Below, one piece after another: positions 1 to 12,600 of a DNA stretch of 64,000 nucleotides. The number at the start of each line of letters is the position of its first letter. Position 1 is the first letter of the stretch. The translations under genes were made by a program, and so were the position numbers. Below the pieces are notes generated by a model. It did no database searches and was not told the DNA's origin. It saw only the letters and a program-made list of their open reading frames with translations. Origin of the DNA: Diadema setosum (Eukaryota > Echinodermata > Echinoidea > Diadematoida > Diadematidae); assembly GCF_964275005.1 (NCBI RefSeq), contig NC_092686.1:15009696-15073695 (forward strand), given 5' to 3'.

Positions 1-928
1 GACAGAAATTATAAAATCAGCTGTATGAATATAAAACTTGTCTTAAAACCACCCAAAACAAAAAAGAAAAAATGTTAACTCTGATACATCTTGGTATGGG
101 AACATGGTTTTACTTGATAAGCTAAAAATAACAATTTCTCTGAATTTCATGTATAACATAAAAATTTTGAGGCTGTCCGGAGGCTGTCCACCGTGAACGT
201 TGCGTCTTAACAGACACAATCTTCTCTGGAGAATAATCTTTGACAGCAGAGGCTACCCGGAGGCTACCCTGCATTTTGCAGCCTGTTATGACGGGGCTGA
301 ATAGATGTTGTCAGTCTGCCAAGTTTCAGAGATGTTCAAGGATATAGTTGTATTGTGAAGAGTATTGAGAAGAATGAAGGGGCAGATTTTTTTTTTTTTT
401 TTTTGAAACCATGTACATGTAACTACGGGTATCAATATTTGCAATAGAAATATTTACATTTCTTGACTCAGTGTTTGTGTTTTTTTAAATTGAAAAGAAT
501 TAAAAAGGGGTAGCTCTGCTGAGTTTGGAATTTGAGCCAAGATGGTTTTGCAGAAAACTTGAACCTTTTTTGTGAACTTTAGTCAATTTTCTCTGATACG
601 TACTCTTGTAATTAACATCTCTGCTTTTCCCCCGCATTGTGGGTAATTGAGTTATCAAAGATTATGACATATTTCATCTTTTTTTTAGAAATATTATTCA
701 AACTTGGTGCATATTTTGTTTTGCTTTGACTATGGTCATGTGAGCATTTGGCAGAAATGTCTTTGAAAACATGGTCTTATGTGGTGCTACATAAGCGGTT
801 GCCGGATGGCAGGGGGCAAGCGAAAATCAAAGTCGGGCTTCAAGTGTTTTGTAACAAGGAGAAAAAATGCTTACCTGGATTGGTCAACTAAATATTTTTG
901 AAACTACCACTAAGTTTTCACTCAACCC

Positions 929-1362
929 CCTTAAAGGTGCATAGTCCTGGTAGTGTAGAGGGCGCTGTTGATGATACTGCCGATCACCGTTAGCATTGAT
1001 ACGAAGATTACCGAAGTTGAGCTGTCATCAAGAGTAAAGTGCGTAGGTGTTGCTAAGTAATGTTGCCATCGTTGTCTTCTCTGCGGATGGCGCAGTCTGT
1101 AGCAATGCCAGGGTGCATGTATATGTGCTTGTTATTATGACACCACAAAAGAAGTTTGCTAAAACAGTCATCCCCCTCAGCCGAATCATGAGCCGAACTG
1201 TGATCGGACCACTGACTACAGTGAATCGGACTTCTTCGGACTCAGGAGTGGGCCAAAGCGTAAGCGCTAAAGAGGGGTCTATAGCATAGGACTCCATAGG
1301 AAACTTGCGCCGTGTGCCCGCGTACGCATTTGACTAAAACACCAGGACCATGCACCTTTAAA
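929..1362. repeat. Foldback element (inverted repeat, about 434 bp)
   Basis: The left end reads TTAAAGGTGCATAGTCCTGG and the right end reads as its near reverse complement (CCAGGACCATGCACCTTTAA). The ends are inverted, so this is a MITE-like foldback unit. Overlapping open frames on both strands at 1028-1297 and 1047-1289 are side effects of it and are not genes. Confidence 0.7.
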
Positions 1363-2949
1363 CCTATGAAGTCAGCCGTACAGAGGCCCAAAGATAATGA
1401 CTGTTTAATGATGCAGCATGCGTTAATTTCATTTCAGCAACTTTCCAACGCCTACAAAATGTATGTGAAGAAGCCCCAGTGCAATGCAACGCCAACACTC
1501 GATTGAACCAATTTGTTACTCCAAGGTGTTTACATGTGAATCATTGTGTGCTGTTCAATGAAAATATTGCATTTCATCACGCCCTTGACTAACAAGTGGT
1601 TTTATACCATTTTTTTTTTTTTTTTTTTGCTTTCTTTTCAGGCAAGTAAAATTCATGTTCAGGCAAGTGTGTTCTGCAACAATTTGAGAATCTGCTTGCC
1701 CGACCAAGCAATTGAAAGAAGTTAAAATAGCACCCCCTGACTACTGGTGTGAATGAAAAAAAAAATCCAGATTAATGTGACTTTGTTTCAATCAAAGTGA
1801 TTATGAAAGTGATGTCAAGTGTTCCAGTTACAACGTGCAGTGCATTAGCCGCTACTACCATAAAAAGAGTGAGTTATTGCACAATCGCCTGTTGCACCGT
1901 CGTGAATTTAATGACAAGAATAGCTTTTGTCATTCTTGCAATATGAACTTCACTCTCGTTTTTTTTTTAGTAGCTTGTACACACTCATAAAGAGATACTA
2001 GAATGAGATATGAATGTACCCTCATATTTTTTTCAATGTCACTTGTTCTCATTACTTTTTCCCCATGTCATTCACTTTGGACTTCACTCATATTTCAAAT
2101 TGAGGCCTCAGCACTCTTGGAATATTTGTAGGAATGTGCTTGACACACACACAAAAAAAGCAACAACATACAAATTCTTAACTTAATACTACAACAGCTT
2201 TCCAAAGATTGTTTACTCTCCAACAAGGAAGTAAATTGAAACTTTTTTGTTTTGCTTTCAAATTATCAGATTATAAGAAATAGTTTGAGGAACATCCGCA
2301 TTAGATATTGGGGTAGGAATAAATATGTAAAAAAATAAGGCAAGTGAGGCTACCTTTCACATGGCTGGCTTTCTTGTGTATTTTTTCCCCTTTGCAATCC
2401 TGTTTATCTTCATAGGGCCTGGTTACTAATTGTTTGTTGATTGAGGTCATCACTGCCATTCGATTCCAGATTTCACTTATGGTGTCTTCTTGTGTGGGCG
2501 AGTGGATAGGCCTACATGTGCACATGGTGTGCATCTGTGGCTATGTTGAGTGGCAACGTTAACGGTTAATGGATCTATGAAAGCAGGAAACTGAACTCAT
2601 CAAATGCAGTTTTGTGTCATTCACAATATGCATGCCATAGTTGTTGTTTTTTTAATGTATAGACTGCTTTGTGGTTTATGACTGCTAATTTTATACACAG
2701 GATCATTCAATGGCTTTTCCCTCATTATCTCAGACTAAAGCAATGATGCATAGTATCTGCCAACAATGCAGTCTGATTTTGCCTAGCAGATTATAATCAA
2801 CTCATTACAATACTGGATGCGGGATACTGTGTTGAATCTGTAAGGGCATGTACCATATTAAAACCTAATAGGCTGTGTAAATAAAAATTGCGCTTTGAGA
2901 TTTTTCACCATGCCAGAATGATTTTACCCTATCTGTTTTGCTGCTCTGT

Positions 2950-3421
2950 AGGTGGGTCTTCATCAGCTCGAGCTTGAAAAATAGCGCACTTATGGGGGAT
3001 CAGAGAAATAAGCCCGAAGTCAGCTGTAATGTGCAATCGCATCTTCACGTACTAGCTTGAGCATCAAGCACGGTGGGGTTTATAAGCCCAATTGTGGCGC
3101 ATGCGCACTTTAGACTAATGGCACCCACGAGAACATACTCCGACCCGACTGCCTACGTTCCTGCGTGGTGCGCAACACATGCAGTGCCGATGGTTAAGCT
3201 CGAGCTAATGACCATGCGTCAAGGTTATATAGCGTGCTTAATTGAAATTAGCTGGCTATTCCGCAAATAAGTCCAAAATTTCGGTGGTTTATTTTCCAAT
3301 CGGAATAGCGCACTATTTTGGTCTTCATTGCAAAATTAGGGGGCTATTTTCTGATCAGGATTGTTCTTTGGATAAGAAATAGCGGGCTATTTTTCAAGCT
3401 CAAGCTGATGAAGACCCACCT
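2950..3421. repeat. Foldback element, about 470 bp
   Basis: The left arm AGGTGGGTCTTCATCAGCTC is matched by the right arm ending GAGCTTGATGAAGACCCACCTT-like sequence in inverted orientation. Arms are at least 35 bases and contain the shared motif for 'aaaaatagc' near both ends. A 65-codon open frame inside it has no recognisable product. Confidence 0.75.
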
Positions 3422-3945
3422 TAAGTTCACCAAATGGTACAGATGTCTGGATTGTTAATGAATAGAGATTACCGTAAAATCCCCCAATCCCCGTTATGAT
3501 TTTTTAAGTGTCATCATTACCTGAACTTCAATAGGTCAACTTTGGATGGCTAGTACTGAGTGCTGATGAAAGAGCTTTATAGCAATTCAAGAAAAGTGCC
3601 TGTAATGAGCAGATAAATGATTGACATACAAATGTATATGTGGCCATTTCCCTTTAGTACTATAATATGTACTTGAGGTACTTCTTGAGAAGTGTGGTTT
3701 GTCATCCGCAGTGAAATAATCTGTGGATTCTGGATCTACTCTTCTTGAAACCCTGGACATCATACCTGTATACTTGCCAAGTTGGAAACAAGCTTTTATC
3801 CACTGATAGGGTTCATAACTCGCTTGTTGGAGTCATATTCCACAATGACTCCAGGGGGGCGCAACTCACTCCCAGTAAGGTATCTTAAAAGATTTTCTCT
3901 AGAACCAGAAATGATAGAGCTGAGTTAGTACAATGAGTCATTATG

Positions 3946-4234
3946 ATTGATGACTATTGTTTCAAATTTGTTTATGGCAGACGGGGGGGGGGGGGGGGGG
4001 GGGGGGGGGGATTGCAATAGTATGCCAGGGGGTTAACACTCAATTTGTTCAACTGGGCAACATGCTCCCCTTAGGGGTCCCTAGGGGGCCCATTGATGAC
4101 TATTGTTTCAAATTTGTTTATGGCAGACGGGGGGGGGGGGGGGGGGGGGGGGATTGCAAGGTAGTATGCCAGGGGGTTAACACTCAATTTGTTCAACTGG
4201 GCAACATGCTCCCCTTAGGGGTCCCTAGGGGGCC
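3946..4234. repeat. Tandem duplication of a 146-bp unit, each with a long pure G tract
   Basis: Copy 1 starts at 3946 and copy 2 at 4092. Both begin ATTGATGACTATTGTTTCAA and both end at CCCTAGGGGGCCC. The G tract is 28 bases in copy 1 (3983-4010) and 24 bases in copy 2 (4129-4152). The 120-codon frame across it is a poly-glycine artefact. Near identity outside the tracts implies a recent event. Confidence 0.9.
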
Positions 4235-5056
4235 CAATCCCCCCCCCCCCCAACATGAAGGAATATTTACAAATCTTCTTCTAGAACTAGAAGTGCAGAT
4301 GTCTCACCTTGTACGTTGATGACTTTAGTTCCAAGTTTTTCATTGTACATTCAGGGCTGCCTCCTCCCACCCATATTGGAGTTGGGTGGGGGGGGGGGGA
4401 GGGATTCATATTTAGACCTTAATTGTCCTAAATTAAGGATATTTAATAATATTGTTCTCTAGAATCAGAAGTGATAGAGCTTTAAGTCTTTTTTTTCTTC
4501 CAAAATGCATAGTTTAACCTTCTATGAAGTACAATGTACTTAAATTGGCAGGTATTTTTACCAGTGTGATGGATGCAAATGGACACCATGCCTCCAGCTC
4601 ACAAAGGTATCCCCCACCCCAAGTTTCCAATATTCTCAGGTAAAAGTCTCCAAAAGTGCATGGAAGGTGAACTTGCAATGCTCAGGAGAACACAAGATCC
4701 CCGGGTCTCTTGTATGCTTAAAAAGCGTAGGCCTTTAGTAAAACATCCGTTCTATGTCCCTCAAATACCGTGTAGTGATGTTTTTGATGGTTTCGATCTG
4801 GTGATCTGATCATAGCTCATGCTACATGGAGCAAATTTGGCAGTGTTCACAGAATCAGACCCACCTGCATTATATCGTAAACAAGTGCAACAAACTGTAA
4901 TTGCGTGTGCATGTGTGTGGTGTAGAAAGGTTAATCGTGAAATTAAAGTCGGTGTTCGAAAGGTCGGAACACTCTGCCAAATTGATGGGAGAGTGAGAAG
5001 CATAGCCACTCTGTCAGAAGTGGCAAGTTTTGGTTGTTACCACTACAGTTACAATA

Positions 5057-5472
5057 TTAACCCATATTAAAGACGAGCATCGAGAGTATTGACCGATTCG
5101 GGTTCGTTGAGGGCAGCAGACATTTTACGGCACAGGGCGCAGCCATAGTGGGTGTATCAGCCGACCCCCCCTGCTCTCCCCCACCCCGGGGCAACATGTT
5201 TACACGCACTTGTAACAAAGGTTCGCGCACAAAGCAAGCATTCGCGCACTCAGTACGAGACGCCTATTGGCTAAAGCAGTTTTTCATTCTGCGCGCGTGC
5301 TAATGTAGGGAGAGGGGTGGGGGAGTGCGGAGGGGGGGTCGGCTGATACACCCACTATGGCTGCGCCCATGCCAAAAATACACATAGCGCGTCACAGAAT
5401 CGGTCAATACTTGGGCATGAGTCTATGGGAAATGCGTGTTATAACAAAATCAGCCAGTCCTCAATGGGTTAA
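5057..5472. mobile_element. Short foldback (about 99 bp when intact) split by a TA-flanked MITE
   Basis: The outer halves 5057-5088 and 5408-5472 together match, in reverse orientation, the intact foldback at 24979-25077 (ends TTAACCCGTTGAGGACG). The interruption falls exactly at the central TA of that element, which is doubled around the inserted MITE. Confidence 0.75.
5089..5407 (-). mobile_element. TA-flanked MITE, copy 1 (319 bp)
   Basis: The ends are TTGACCGATTC and GAATCGGTCAA, a perfect short terminal inverted repeat, and TA flanks both sides, as for Tc1/mariner-type insertions. Inside is a second inverted pair (GCCGACCCCCCC near 5163, GGGGGGGTCGGC near 5333). It is opposite in orientation to the copies at 25912 and 51718. 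There is no coding capacity, so it is non-autonomous. Confidence 0.85.
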
Positions 5473-5943
5473 CATGACCATCAAGTAGTCTGTGGACAAG
5501 CAGTTGTGTCACCAATGCATGGCCAAAAAAATATGTTATATTATATATTTGCTTTATAGTAGGAGGATGAGGAACAGTGGTTGGATGTTACCTGATTCAT
5601 TAGTTGGCAACCTCAATATTGTATGCACTATAAAAGGATGTTTAAATGAGCCACACTACAGATGATGAACTAGTTGTACACGTGCCAGATGTGTTACATT
5701 AGTAGTTGGCTGTCAAATCAAGAAATCCTGTCACAAACTAGTAATATAGTGTTTGTGCAGCCTCATTCATTGGACTTCTCCCCCCTATGGTGTGACTAGG
5801 TCAGTACATATATACATTGCACATGTAGATCATGCCAGTGTAACACCTGGGGCGATCTGCGGTATCTTATGAACATCATCTGATACACGCAAAAACACCT
5901 GCATTGCCAGAACGCGATACACAATCTCTGTTTCTGTCCCTAG

Positions 5944-6039
5944 GCAACCACAACTCAGAAAAATGGAGAAGTGGTCTTTAACAAATGCAGCCAGGGATTA
6001 AACATAAATGGAGTTGCGGCTGTTCCGGATGGGAAATCG
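5944..6039 (+). CDS. IL-17 receptor-like gene, N-terminal ectodomain exon (3' end uncertain)
   Basis: The acceptor is CTGTCCCTAG|GC. Only one frame is open. It contains FNKCSQGLNINGV, which resembles the Cys-Ser-Gln-Gly-Leu-Asn segment near the mature N-terminus of IL-17RA. The frame stays open to about 6135, with Cys residues in VSCNCSS. The donor I used (TCG|GTTTCC at 6040) keeps phase 0 with the next exon but is a poor splice consensus, so the exon end is unsure. There is no ATG, so a signal-peptide exon must lie upstream. Model residues are about 1-32. Confidence 0.45.
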
Positions 6040-6397
6040 GTTTCCTGCAATTGTTCCTCACTCACGCCAAACTTTCGTGTTGTTTTCCTCTGCATTTTTA
6101 ACTTATGTTTTTCAGCAGCAACAATGCAGTTGTGACATTTGCTCCAAGCAAAGTAACTTGAGTATGCATGTAAAAAACTTGAAATGAAGCAAGGGAATGA
6201 CCATGTTCACACACCGACTTGTAACTAGAACAACTACAGGCAGGAATCAGAACTGTAATAGTGGCATTCAGTTCAGATTATCTGCAAATTGACAGAATGT
6301 GTTGCTTTTGGAAGACAGGGTCTACAGCTGGGTATCTTACTTAGTGGTAACTGTTAATTTATGAACATAGCAAATTATAACGAATACTGGTATAAGG

Positions 6398-6572
6398 TTT
6401 CATCAGGGTTTATGAGCAGTTGCAATCAAATTTGCGAAACTCAATTTTGATTGTCACATAGAAATTTTGAGCATGTTCAAATTTCTTTGTGACAAGAAAA
6501 TTGTTTGCAAATTAAAGATTACAACTCTTTCTTAGCTTGATTTCGACTGTTTACAAACCCTGACAAAACTGA
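6398..6572. repeat. Diverged foldback in the intron
   Basis: The left arm (TTTCATCAGGGTTTATGAGC) and the right arm (ending CAAACCCTGACAAAAC) are inverted and diverged, with a centre near 6480 (TTGTCACA-type halves). It is non-coding. Confidence 0.5.
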
Positions 6573-7845
6573 AAATTTGCTACATTCACAATCATTTGCC
6601 ACTCAGTAATATATCCACTTAATGTTACCTGAGAAAATGAGTTTGAGTATACACTGGAAATGTGCTCACATACACAATTCACCATTTATACTTATGAGTA
6701 TCTTTCTCCTTTCAGTGTAAAGCTAAACAAGCTTTTTTATTTATGTTTTTGGCAGTGACATTGTTTATTTCATGATGTGTTTGAAATTCAATGCCCATTT
6801 ATCCCCCCCAAAAAAGAGAAAGGCATAGTAAGTGCTCACAAGTTCAGTCCACGTTTTACGAGGTGAGCATGTTTCATGCACATGTCAGAGCTGTTTCTTT
6901 CACTTAACACTAACAACGAGTGTGGATGTCAAAGGTCAAGGGAGTTCTAGGCATCTACTTGGAAACAAGATGACATAAAAACACACCCCAATGTCTCTAT
7001 TTCAAGTCAGTTAATGCATTTAAACTTAGCCTCAGAAGCCACTTTCTTCCCAGTAAATTTTGAGGTTTCATTTCAATCATATCATCATCCAATTGCAAAT
7101 GTAATATTTTTTATGCCATCTTCTTTTAACATTTCCCCCAAAGTGGTCTAAACTGTTTAAAGACATTACATCAAAATTTTTGTTTGGTATTATCAGTAGA
7201 TTTGATGATTAGCATTTTGATGAAGTAAGAGTAAAATTTTTGATTGTGTTATCAAAGTTTATAACAGATAGTGAAGTGTATCATGTTGTATGTAAGGTAA
7301 AAAAATTTACTTTACTTACTTTACTTAACTTTTAGTTTTCCAGAACAATGGTGTAGGTCAGAGCCTTTCCATTACCAATATATAGCCTGGGTTAATCTCA
7401 TTCAAATATGTTTTGTATTTTAAAGGAAGAAAAGCAAGTGTTACACACAATGTATAGATCTACAAATTATACTGTACGGTGTATGTACAATTAAGTGAGT
7501 TTAAATATCACAAGATGACTGATCCTCAGAAAATAAATTTAAAAAAAAAGCCCACACGGCATAATAGAAATATCGCCATTTCATATCACCAATGTGCAAA
7601 ATTGTTAACTTTTCTCATGAAAAGTGATAAAATACATATCAAAATCTATTTCTCATTCCATTGCCATGGTTTTTGATCACTGATGCAATCACACACAGAT
7701 TTTCTTACAAGTTGCTAATTTTGAAAATGTTATGCTTGCAAAATATAGGGTACAGGATTTATGTTGTCATGTGTTCCATAGTGTAAGCCTGTACATGAAT
7801 TTATGATGGAAAGATCAATTTTTGCTTTCATGAAATTCATTTCAG

Positions 7846-7900
7846 GACCCAGCAGCCAATGCCCCCAATTCAAGGACAGTTCCGTGTATCATTACTCCAA
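7846..7900 (+). CDS. IL-17 receptor-like gene, ectodomain linker exon
   Basis: A short 55-bp exon with strong sites: acceptor TTTCATTTCAG|GAC and donor CCAA|GTAAGT. The open frame reads DPAANAPNSRTVPCIITP and leaves one base, which joins CC of the next exon to make Thr. One Cys is present. Phase agreement with the following exon supports it. It would be a low-complexity linker between the N-terminal Cys segment and the first ectodomain fold. Confidence 0.55.
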
Positions 7901-7966
7901 GTAAGTTACTTGAGTATATTTGTACCCTATGATATGCTCTAGGCCCATCAATACAGTATACAAATC

Positions 7967-8212
7967 GTCGCTGGGGCGACAAGACCTCGTATCTACAAAA
8001 TGTCAAATGTTCAGGAGAGCCAAAAAACATGGCGGGCAAAGCACTTTACCAAATGGGACAGCCGTTCCTTTGACGTGCCATGGTGGCTTCACTTTTGGGG
8101 TAACACAGCTGGGATTTGGACAGGACATCACTTAACCGATTATTTGACCATAAATGCAAAAAAGTCATTTTCACCAAAATTGCAGATACAAGGTCTTGTC
8201 ACCCCAGCGACG
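7967..8212. repeat. Foldback with CGTCGCTGGGGCGACAAGACC ends
   Basis: The left end CGTCGCTGGGGCGACAAGAC and the right end GTCTTGTCACCCCAGCGACG are inverted, with a further inverted ATTTTG-containing stretch inside. It directly abuts another foldback at 8213. Short frames at 7842-8218 on both strands belong to this repeat. Confidence 0.75.
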
Positions 8213-8829
8213 AAATGATGCATAGGACAGAGTGGATCGGTGAGAAATGGGTGTGTGACTTTAACTTTTTTGGAACTGTTTAAACCAACGAGTGGAGGGA
8301 GTGGGTTTTAGACTCTTCCAAAGTTAAATGAGAGCATCCAATTCTCCCTGATTTATGAAATTGGCCTGTGCATCATTTGTGTTATAAAATGGGCCTGTAA
8401 ATTCTTGAAATACAACCATTTTCCCCATCATGCGTCAGGTACACCTACAACACTATACAACTTGTACAAGACTTGAGCCATGCGTTCAGATTTTACCGGA
8501 TGCATTGCTTAGTGTGGATCAGTAAAAATCAGTGCATGACAATTGACCATTCAGATTGCAGAGATTCTAAAGCCCATATTTTATAACGTATATTGATAGG
8601 CCTAGAGCATGGACACATGATGGGGAAAATGGTTGTATTTCTAGAATTTATGGTCCCATTTTATAACACAAATGATGCACAGGCCAATTTCATGGATCAG
8701 TGAGAATTGGATGCTCTTGTTTAACTTTGTAACAGTCCAAAACCCAATCACTGCACTTGCATTAAACAGTTCCAAAGTTAAACTCATGCATCCAATTCTC
8801 ACCAATCCACCCTGTCCTGTGCATCATTT
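8213..8829. repeat. Large foldback, about 617 bp
   Basis: The left end AAATGATGCATAGGACAGAG pairs with the right end CTGTCCTGTGCATCATTT. Further matched inner segments include ACAACCATTTTCCCCATCAT (8414) and its reverse complement at 8618. No protein is encoded. The frame at 8672-8920 runs through it and is not a gene. Confidence 0.75.
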
Positions 8830-8957
8830 GTATAATAATCGCTGTTGTCACATTGCAATTTGTGTTTTGTTTTTTGTTTTTTATTTGATCAATATGAATT
8901 CTTTATCCTCATATGTTTAATGAAACTTTGTACAATCACACATTTTAAATCTTAATT

Positions 8958-9649
8958 TGTGACCGTGCACCTCAAAACGAACATAAAGTCGCACACACTG
9001 ATTTTGTGTGAGGACTGAAAATAAGTGAAATGGGTCAACCTAGCCGAACTTGACTTTTTCATATTTTCTGAAAGAGCGGGTCTTCTTTTACATTATGCTA
9101 AAATTTGGTATCATAAAACGGGCTGGAAAGTGTGGTTTTTTTTAGCAGTTTATCTCGAACATTTTTGGTAGAATAGTGTGATAGATGTGTCTCTAGAATC
9201 CCTTTTTCATTTCTGAAAAACCTTGCCACACTCTTCACTTTCAACTCTAATAACTTTTGAAAGGATAGTGCTACTGCTTTGAAAGTTGGCATTGATTATG
9301 GACAGATTGTGTTAATGAGGCATGCTTAATTTCAGTTTAATCTAATAATCCCTTCATTGTTGTCACTCTGGTGGTTTACTTCCTGTTTTTTGTCCCATTC
9401 ATTGCACAGCCAGCACAGTTTGGTAAAGATCAAGCGCTTGAATAGACACTGTACTTCAGAGCCTCTTTTCTCAGTTCACACTTTTCCTGAGTTTGTGCTT
9501 TCTTTCCAATATTTAGATAGGTTAGGAGAGTCCATTTGATTTGAATTATACATCATTTTAAAGCTTAAAGTCTGCTCTTTCAGAATATGGTCTTAACTAA
9601 AAATTCATGTCTGGCGACTTTTTGTTTGTTTTGAGGTGCAGGGTCACAT
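8958..9649. repeat. Foldback element with TGTGACC ends, about 690 bp
   Basis: The left end reads TGTGACCGTGCACCTCAAAA and the right end TTTTGAGGTGCAGGGTCACA, inverted. A second matched pair inside surrounds TCTGAAAGAGC (9067) and GCTCTTTCAGAA (9574). It shares its terminal style with the larger element at 49585. Confidence 0.75.
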
Positions 9650-12600
9650 TTACAGATTGTGTTTGAATGCATTCATTATGCTGAGATAGATGAACACCTG
9701 TGTTGTCAATATTATTAGTGCATAAATTCTGTTCATATACCCTGTATCTTGTGTCTTGAGCTTACAGCATATTATGCTTCATTATCTTTGCTTTCTTTGT
9801 CACAAAGTCTTTAAAGTAACATTTTTGTCCCAACATCATTTTTTCACCAATAATTGCATCACCCACATGTCCACATTTTTCATTTAGAAGGGTCTATTGG
9901 AAGGTAGGCCTTGTGACGTGTTATATGTGACAAGATTTTATTATCGTTATGTAACAGGATTGCACACCGAACACAATCTCATCATACTATACAGCCATAT
10001 TCCAACTTCCTGAGCTATGACTCCACTCGATTTACAATTGAATATAACGTTCAATTATTAATATACAAGTTTTATTGTCGTGTACATTATGTATCACACG
10101 CAGGTGATAATTATGGGGTGCTTTAAACAGAATTATTGATTAATCAGTGAGTTGATTATACAACTCTCAATGAGAATATAACAGCATCACTTGTATCTGC
10201 TCAAACGAAGGTTTTAAACTTGAGGGGACATAATAGTTATATTAAGAGATGTAAAGGAGCGGCAATTACAAATAGGTGTACAAGGTACGAACCACCGCAA
10301 CAGTCCAAGTAGAGTCCCAGGTCGCCTTGGTGAAATATGTTACATGCCACTCTCTAAGGGGGCCTCGATCGCGATCACGAACTGCAGTGCGCACTACCAC
10401 CGACGAGCTCCGGGTCGAGATGCTGACGTGTACTATCTGGAATGGGTGTTCGCCGTCTGGTCGTCGTCTGGAACTCACCTAGCATTGACACTAATGCGAT
10501 GTCAATGATGCGATCCCATCTTAGAGATTCACATACACGCTAATTCGTCGTGAGCTGGAGTTGGATAAAATTCACTCTCAGTCATTGACGGCGGGGTTGA
10601 CGAATGAGAGAAGCTGCGAGTCGATCTCTGATGCAATAGCCTCAGCGTCCACATGTGTGACAGGAAGGCAACTCCTCCTCCATAATAATTGTTCCAAAAC
10701 TACCAGGTATTTAAAACGTTGCTGGAACCGAGCACCTCACCGACTTGGTGTAATATATCAATGAACTCCAAGAATTATAACAAAACCGCCTCAACTAGGA
10801 ATGAAATTGACACTGTAAAATTGCATCTCCTTTTTGTAGTGGGCGCAGGAGAGCGATGTTCTTAATATGTTCATCTCCTGTGGAGGTTGAGGAGCCAGAG
10901 TGAGAGTTAGAGCTATGTCCATGGTTAATGTTGGGAAAAGGGGCTACGTGGCAAGTATTATGGGATAAGCCTACATGTACCTTTTTACATAACCATGGTC
11001 AAAAGACTGGTCAGCAAAAATTACCTCTTTATTTTCTTTTTGCCATCGGGAGAGCATCCAGAGAGAGTAACATGATTATAATAACGATTGAAATAGCTCC
11101 CTCTCTCGGCCGGGGACTTATTGTCAAACTAATGGGGTACGTGCTGCTACAGGTCCATACCAGATCATTTTGTTTATAATAGTTTTGTGTGCCATCTTGA
11201 TTGAAAATCTACCATGTTCATATAGTGATCATCCACCACTATAATGAATGAATGATTACATTTGTGTGTGTGTGCTTTCCTTTGGGAATGGAATGTAAAA
11301 TTTTACAGGACCTACACTGTGATGCGGGCTGAGATTCTTAGTTGGATAATTCCACTGGTTATATATGTACAAGATGAAATTAGCTGTCAGACAGATTTAA
11401 GCTTCCACATTCTACAGGAGCTGATTACAAGGATCCTGGCTCGGTCATAAACTTGAGTGATGAATTAAACTGTCAAGAATGGAGTTTGACTGCCAAAATA
11501 ATAGCATGTCATATTTTCTGCTGGTAGAGATCTAGACCTATACTGCAAGTGACAAGGCTGTTGATGTACTATTAACAGAGAAGACTATATCCTGTTTATA
11601 ATGCAGGTGGGTATCAGAGCCTCCTCCAGGAGGTTCTAAAAGCCTGCTTGAAAAAGCGGTCTCTTGTCTGTTCATACTGCTCGGGCTGGTTTTGCCCAAG
11701 CAGGTCCAACTGGCTCGACTGTTCGCATGGTAACTTTTTCCCCCTTAGATATACAGCACGGCCTTTTGAATTTCTTTCTTAATGGCAAACGTGATTGAGC
11801 GCAAAAGTGTGCAAGTTGTGCAGCATTTAGCAGTGGCCGTTGGTGATGACGGCTGGTTGTTTAGTTAGTTGGCAATGACCTATGACCTTCAGTGATAACT
11901 TCCAGGTCAGCAAAGAAATGGCTTCTTGAGCCCCAAAGCAATGGCAGACTCTGAAACCACCCCCTGCGGGTGATTTCAGAACCTGACCTGACCCCGGGTC
12001 CCATTTCGTAAACTTGTTATCAGCTCACAACTGCCACATTTCTATGGCAAATTTACAAATTTGCTCTCAGCAAATCAGATGCAAGGATTTCAGTATCTTA
12101 TAACAACTAACATAACTTGTTTTACAAGTTCTATGAAACAGGGCCCAGATCTCCTTTTCTGAATTCTGTCTGTTTATACATGCTGAGCTAAGAGGTTGCT
12201 CCATACAGGCTGCTAAAATGGGGTATTACTTGATATCCTGGTTGTGTCAGTGGGGCCAGCTTTCGTTGAATTGCCCAACCTTTGTATTTACAAACCAAAT
12301 ATAAGTACCAGGAAATATATTTTGTACATAGAAGCAGCACCTTCTATTTCATCTTTATGTTTACATGCTATATTTCAACATTAGGAAGGGAAGAGAGATG
12401 AGGTTCACAAAGATGAAAATGGTAGTGTGACTACACATATTAGCTTGTAATATCACATATTCAAGTGAGGTAACAGTACCTAATGGCTCTGCATGAAGTG
12501 TGTCGAAACGTATTTTGGCAGCTTCATTCATTCAGGTTGTTTCTCCATCACTGACTTATGAAAATGGATAATGATGAAAAAGAAAGGTCTTTAAAGGAGA

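Larger units (their letters stand above)
1..5943. other. Region upstream of the first recognised receptor exon
   Basis: Apart from the foldbacks and the G-tract duplication listed separately, I see poly-T runs (for example 387-404 and 1611-1628) and no convincing exon. The signal-peptide exon of the receptor gene is expected here or further upstream, but I could not identify it. Confidence 0.5.

Noticed and set aside
3957..4319. 120-codon open frame with poly-glycine
   Set aside because: It is a translation of the duplicated G tracts and has no protein-like conservation.
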